Shown here: positions 60,747-64,000 of the stretch, one piece after another
How the letters are laid out: every line of letters begins with the position of its first letter
Position numbering within the stretch: the stretch's first letter is position 1
Assembly (NCBI RefSeq): GCF_001424565.1
Contig: NZ_LMOL01000005.1
Span: forward strand, 259,820-323,819
Direction of reading: 5' to 3'
DNA from: Arthrobacter sp. Leaf141
Lineage (GTDB): Bacteria; Actinomycetota; Actinomycetes; Actinomycetales; Micrococcaceae
Length of the DNA stretch: 64,000 nucleotides
Position numbers and translations under genes: made by a program
The notes under the pieces: generated by a model
Database searches by the model: none
The model's input: the letters and a program-made list of their open reading frames with translations, nothing else
Told to the model about the DNA's origin: nothing

Positions 60747-61754
60747 TCAGGCTGCTGCGGCGCGCAGGGCCCGTTTCCGGTCCACGGCGTGCCGCCGCGC
60801 GGTGGCCAGCATGTCGACGGTGAGCAGCAGCAGTGCCAGCCACACAACGCCGAAGCCGATCCACCGCTCCGCCGGCATGGCCTCCCGGAACACCAGCAGG
60901 GCAACAATGAACTGCAGGATCGGGGCCAGGTACTGCAGCAGGCCGATGGTGGTCATGGGAAGGCGGCGGGCCGAGGCGCCGAAAAACAGCAGCGGAATCG
61001 CTGTGATGATTCCCGATGCTGCCAGGATCCAGAAGTGCGCCGGCCCGTTGGTGGCCAGGGTGGCCGTGCCGTTGACTGCCAGGACGATCATGGTGATCCC
61101 GGCCAGCGGCGCCAGCACGGCGGTCTCCACGCTCAGGCTGGTCAGGGCGTCAACCCTGGCACCCACCCGTTTTTTCACAAAGCCGTAGAAGCCGAAGCTG
61201 AACGCCAGGGTGAGTGCGATCCACGGTAGCTTTCCGTAGGAATAGGTCAGGACGCCGACCGCCACAAACCCGGTTCCGACGGCGGCCCACTGCAGCGGGC
61301 GCAGCCGTTCCTTCAGGACGATCACGCCCAGCAGCACGGAGACCAGGGGGTTGATGAAGTAGCCCAGGGCTGCCTCCACGGCCTGGCCCGAGGTCACGCC
61401 GTAGGTATAGGTGAGCCAGTTGATGGCGATCAGCAGGGCAGCCAGCGCCAACGGAGCAAAGACCTTCCGGTCCCGCACCGCCGCGGCGATGGCCGGCCAG
61501 GAGCGGGTGACCGTGAGCAGGAGAGCGCAGAAAAGCAGCGACCACACAATCCGGTTGGCCACGATCTCAACCGCGCCGGCGGGCACCAGGACAATGAAGT
61601 AGAGCGGCAGCAGCCCCCACAGCCCGTATGCGCCGATCCCGAACAGGACCCCCGCCGTCGTCTCTTTATCCACGGCTTTGGGCCCGGCTCCCTGGACGGG
61701 AGGCGCGGTGGCCGGGTTGAGGCTGGCAGGGGCGGTTTGTTCGGGTGAGGGCAC
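60747..61754 (-). CDS. rarD: RarD-type EamA/DMT transporter
   Basis: Membrane protein of 335 residues with ten TM segments in two EamA halves. The first helix carries G-I-G-A-Y-G-L-W-G-L-L-P-L-Y, the RarD subfamily signature, followed by E-I-V-A-N-R-I-V-W-S. F-I-N-P-L-V-S-V-L-L-G lies in the fifth helix. RarD proteins are drug/metabolite exporters of unknown substrate, linked by name to chloramphenicol sensitivity. The start is uncertain: GTG at 61754 gives a Pro/Ala-rich cytoplasmic tail; GTG at 61790 would add twelve residues including two Cys. Confidence 0.82.
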   Translation of the reverse strand: MPSPEQTAPASLNPATAPPVQGAGPKAVDKETTAGVLFGIGAYGLWGLLPLYFIVLVPAGAVEIVANRIVWSLLFCALLLTVTRSWPAIAAAVRDRKVFAPLALAALLIAINWLTYTYGVTSGQAVEAALGYFINPLVSVLLGVIVLKERLRPLQWAAVGTGFVAVGVLTYSYGKLPWIALTLAFSFGFYGFVKKRVGARVDALTSLSVETAVLAPLAGITMIVLAVNGTATLATNGPAHFWILAASGIITAIPLLFFGASARRLPMTTIGLLQYLAPILQFIVALLVFREAMPAERWIGFGVVWLALLLLTVDMLATARRHAVDRKRALRAAAA

Positions 61755-61822
61755 GCAACCATAACAGCAGGCTTCCGGCAGGTATTCCACGCGTGCCGGG
61801 CGGCAATCCCGGCATTGGTCAG

Positions 61823-61828
61823 TAGGCT
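61823..61828 (+). promoter_or_regulatory. -10 box of the leader ORF/topoisomerase IB transcript
   Basis: TAGGCT ends seven bases before the ATG at 61836, so the message should begin at the short leader ORF rather than at the topoisomerase start. No convincing -35 box is visible. Confidence 0.4.
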
Positions 61829-61835
61829 TGCTTTT

Positions 61836-61871
61836 ATGACATCAGCGGAACTGCCGGCCACCGCCCCATGA
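61836..61871 (+). CDS. Eleven-codon leader ORF coupled to topoisomerase IB
   Basis: ATG at 61836 opens an 11-residue reading frame (M-T-S-A-E-L-P-A-T-A-P) that ends in a TGA overlapping the topoisomerase ATG (ATGA, 61868-61871). The main gene has no Shine-Dalgarno site. A likely -10 box lies seven bases before this small ORF. I infer that ribosomes load leaderlessly on the small ORF and restart at the overlap. The peptide itself shows no regulatory codon run. Confidence 0.4.
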   Translation: MTSAELPATAP

Positions 61872-62866
61872 GGCTCCGGCGCAGCAACGCCTCAGGGCGT
61901 GGATACCGGCGCATCCCTGCCGGAAAAGGGTTCAGCTACCGGGACCTGGACGGCTCCACCGTGCCGGCCGGAGACATCCGGGACCGCCTGGACAGCATCG
62001 GGATCCCGCCGGCGTGGACGGACGTGTGGATTGCCCCGTTCGAAAATGGCCACATCCAGGCCACCGGGGTGGACGCCGTGGGGCGGCGGCAGTACATCTA
62101 CCATCCGGAATGGCGGCAACGGAAGGACCGGCTGAAGTTCGTCAGGTCCCTGCAGCTGGCCGAATCCCTGCCATCGGCCCGGCGGATGGTCACCGTGGAC
62201 CTGCGCAGCGAAGGCTTCTCCCGCGAACGGGTGCTGGCCGGGGCGTTCCGGATGCTGGACAGCGGATCACTGCGGGTGGGCTCCGAACGGTACACCAACG
62301 AAAACGGCAGCCGCGGGCTGGCCACCCTGCTGTGCGCGCACGCCCAGGTCCGCCAGGACAGGATCCTGCTGGCGTTTCCCGCCAAGAGCGGCAAGGACTG
62401 GGAATCGGAAATCCGCGACGCCGACCTCGCCGCCCTGGTGCGCCAGCTCAAGAAGCGCGGCGGCAAGGCCCGGCTGCTCGCCTACAAGGAGGGCAGGAAC
62501 TGGCGCCCGGTCACCAGCTCCGACATCAACGCCTACGTCAAGGAACGCACCGGCTCCGACTTCACCGCCAAGGATTTCCGCACCCTGCGCGGCACCATTG
62601 CTGCCGCCGGCAGCCTGGCCCGGACCGGTCCGCGGCCCACCGTTGCCAAAAGGAAGCGGGCCGTCAGCGCCGCCATGCAGGCTGCCGCCGAGGTGCTGGG
62701 CAACACCCCGTCCATCGCCCGGAAAAGCTACGTGGACCCGCGCGTGCTGGACCACTACAACAATGGCGAGACCATCGACCCCAAACGGCCGGACTCCGCC
62801 GAGTCCGAACTGCGGGCGCTGCTTTACCGGGAAGGCGCGGTGGTTCCGCTGGCCAAAAGCGGCTAA
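61868..62866 (+). CDS. DNA topoisomerase IB (poxvirus/eukaryotic type)
   Basis: Monomeric type IB topoisomerase of 332 residues that relaxes supercoils by a 3'-phosphotyrosyl link. The catalytic Tyr288 lies in K-S-Y-V-D-P-R-V. The active-site Arg/Lys residues are in S-E-R-Y-T-N-E-N-G-S-R-G and the K-D-F-R-T-L-R-G-T block. The N-terminal domain has the Y-I-Y-H-P-E-W-R-Q-R-K-D-R-L-K-F motif typical of bacterial members. Such enzymes are scattered in actinobacteria and were probably acquired horizontally; their cellular role is unclear. The start overlaps a small leader ORF. Confidence 0.9.
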   Translation: MRLRRSNASGRGYRRIPAGKGFSYRDLDGSTVPAGDIRDRLDSIGIPPAWTDVWIAPFENGHIQATGVDAVGRRQYIYHPEWRQRKDRLKFVRSLQLAESLPSARRMVTVDLRSEGFSRERVLAGAFRMLDSGSLRVGSERYTNENGSRGLATLLCAHAQVRQDRILLAFPAKSGKDWESEIRDADLAALVRQLKKRGGKARLLAYKEGRNWRPVTSSDINAYVKERTGSDFTAKDFRTLRGTIAAAGSLARTGPRPTVAKRKRAVSAAMQAAAEVLGNTPSIARKSYVDPRVLDHYNNGETIDPKRPDSAESELRALLYREGAVVPLAKSG

Positions 62867-62926
62867 GGCCTAGAATTGGGAACTGTGCGCCGGTGCGGCG
62901 CACCCGCATCGTCAGAAGGGCCCCCG

Positions 62927-64000
62927 GTGACCAACCACAGCGCCTCCGCCGCCACCCGTCCCCTCCGCGTCGCCATCGTGGGGGCTGGGCCCGCGGGTGT
63001 GTACGCCGCCGATATCCTCACCAAATCCAGCGGCGTCAAGGACGGCGACTTCGAGGTCAGCATCGACCTCTTCGAGGCCTATCCCGCACCCTACGGCCTG
63101 ATCCGCTACGGCGTGGCCCCTGACCATCCCCGGATCAAGGGGATCGTCAACGCATTGCACAAGGTCCTGGACCGCGGCGACATCCGCTTCCTGGGGAACG
63201 TGGCCTACGGCAGGGACCTCACCCTGCACGACTTCCGGGCCTTCTACGACGCCGTGATCTTCTCCACCGGCGCCATCCGGGACGCCGACCTGGACATTCC
63301 CGGCATCGGCATGGCCGGCTCCTACGGCGGCGCGGACTTCGTATCCTGGTATGACGGCCACCCGGACGTCCCCCGGGAGTGGCCGCTGGAGGCCCGGGAA
63401 ATCGCCGTGATCGGCAACGGCAACGTGGCCCTTGACGTGGCGCGCATGCTGGTCAAGCACCCGGAGGAACTGCTCAGCACCGAAATCCCGGACAACGTCT
63501 ACCAGGGCCTGAAATCCTCACCTGTCACCGATGTGCACGTCTTTGGCCGGCGCGGCCCCGCCCAGGTCAAGTTCACGCCGCTGGAGCTGCGCGAGCTCAG
63601 CCACATGAACGACGTGGACATTGTGCTGTACCCGGAGGACTTCGAGTTCGACGAGGCCTCCGATGAGGCCATCCGCAGCAACAACCAGATCAAAACCATG
63701 GTGAACACGCTGACCAACTGGCTTGTCGAAGAGCACGCCGAAGCCGAGGAACCCTCCTCCCGCCGGCTGCACCTGCACTTCCTGCACAGCCCGGTGGAAA
63801 TCCAGGACGGCGGCACAGGCTCGGTCTCGGGGATCAAGTTCGAGCGGATGCAGCTGGACGGCACCGGCAACGCCAAAGGCACGGGGGAGTTCGTTGAATA
63901 CCCGGTCCAGGCCGTCTACCGGGCCATCGGTTACCACGGCTCGCCGCTGGCGGAACTGGAATACGACGCCAAGCGCGGTGTCATTCCCAATGAGGGCGGC
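62927..64000 (+). CDS. Second FprA-type ferredoxin-NADP+ reductase (cut by window end)
   Basis: First 358 codons of a flavoprotein closely similar to the fprA product at 33445, including V-G-A-G-P-A-G-V-Y-A-A, Y-P-A-P-Y-G-L-I-R-Y-G-V-A-P-D-H-P and I-G-N-G-N-V-A-L-D-V-A-R. Long blocks are identical between the two, while the surface loop at about residues 262-295 differs. It begins with GTG after AGAAGGG and has no stop before the end of the window. It is probably a paralogue with a different redox partner or expression; no partner gene is visible here. Confidence 0.88.
   Translation, partial: MTNHSASAATRPLRVAIVGAGPAGVYAADILTKSSGVKDGDFEVSIDLFEAYPAPYGLIRYGVAPDHPRIKGIVNALHKVLDRGDIRFLGNVAYGRDLTLHDFRAFYDAVIFSTGAIRDADLDIPGIGMAGSYGGADFVSWYDGHPDVPREWPLEAREIAVIGNGNVALDVARMLVKHPEELLSTEIPDNVYQGLKSSPVTDVHVFGRRGPAQVKFTPLELRELSHMNDVDIVLYPEDFEFDEASDEAIRSNNQIKTMVNTLTNWLVEEHAEAEEPSSRRLHLHFLHSPVEIQDGGTGSVSGIKFERMQLDGTGNAKGTGEFVEYPVQAVYRAIGYHGSPLAELEYDAKRGVIPNEGG

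Overview
The window is high-GC actinobacterial DNA. Gene content and style point to Micrococcaceae, most likely Arthrobacter or Pseudarthrobacter. Supporting points are the Mycobacterium-like menaquinone block (menG, menJ, polyprenyl synthase), [4Fe-4S] APS reductase-type sulfate assimilation, SipW-type secreted proteins, DUF1206, CYTH-CHAD and eukaryotic-type topoisomerase IB genes, frequent GTG starts, GTGA/ATGA overlaps, and many -10 boxes six to seven bases before the start codon (leaderless transcripts). I see no rRNA, tRNA, CRISPR array, phage or insertion sequence.

Layout. 0.1-7 kb is a cell-surface and export region: an Ig-repeat secreted protein, a serine-hydrolase-fold lipoprotein with a broken active site, an MFS exporter, an alpha/beta hydrolase, and a four-gene SipW-type signal peptidase/substrate cluster. 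7.0-7.5 kb is a non-coding stretch full of hairpins. 7.5-21.2 kb holds PAP2 phosphatase, menaquinone synthesis (menC, menD, menF, menG, menJ, polyprenyl diphosphate synthase), a PhoX phosphatase and a polar amino-acid ABC transporter. 21.5-34.9 kb is a sulfur block: sirohydrochlorin chelatase, sulfite reductase, cysH, cysD, cysN, ssuABC, siroheme synthase cysG and an FprA-type ferredoxin reductase. Together these import sulfonates, reduce sulfate to sulfide, make the siroheme for sulfite reductase and supply its electrons. Three promoters in this block share short sequence motifs.

35-42.4 kb is mixed (SRPBCC, DUF1206, AI-2E family, a GntR/CynX pair, CYTH-CHAD). 42.4-56.1 kb is a compact one-strand natural-product locus: a 3508-residue three-module NRPS, MbtH, a DrrAB-like exporter and a Sfp-type phosphopantetheinyl transferase. 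A 97-residue secreted protein with pentad repeats precedes it. The three adenylation domains have almost identical specificity codes, and the first condensation domain is EntF-like with no starter module in view. I consider this the strongest candidate for an undescribed system here.

56.2-60.6 kb is a PucR regulator divergent from GABA/putrescine catabolism genes. 60.7-64 kb has RarD, topoisomerase IB behind a tiny leader ORF, and the start of a second FprA-type reductase that runs off the window.

A recurrent feature is very long, near-perfect intergenic hairpins with 21-31 bp arms, each with a different sequence, at about 11.8, 13.75, 28.5, 33.4 and 37.35 kb.
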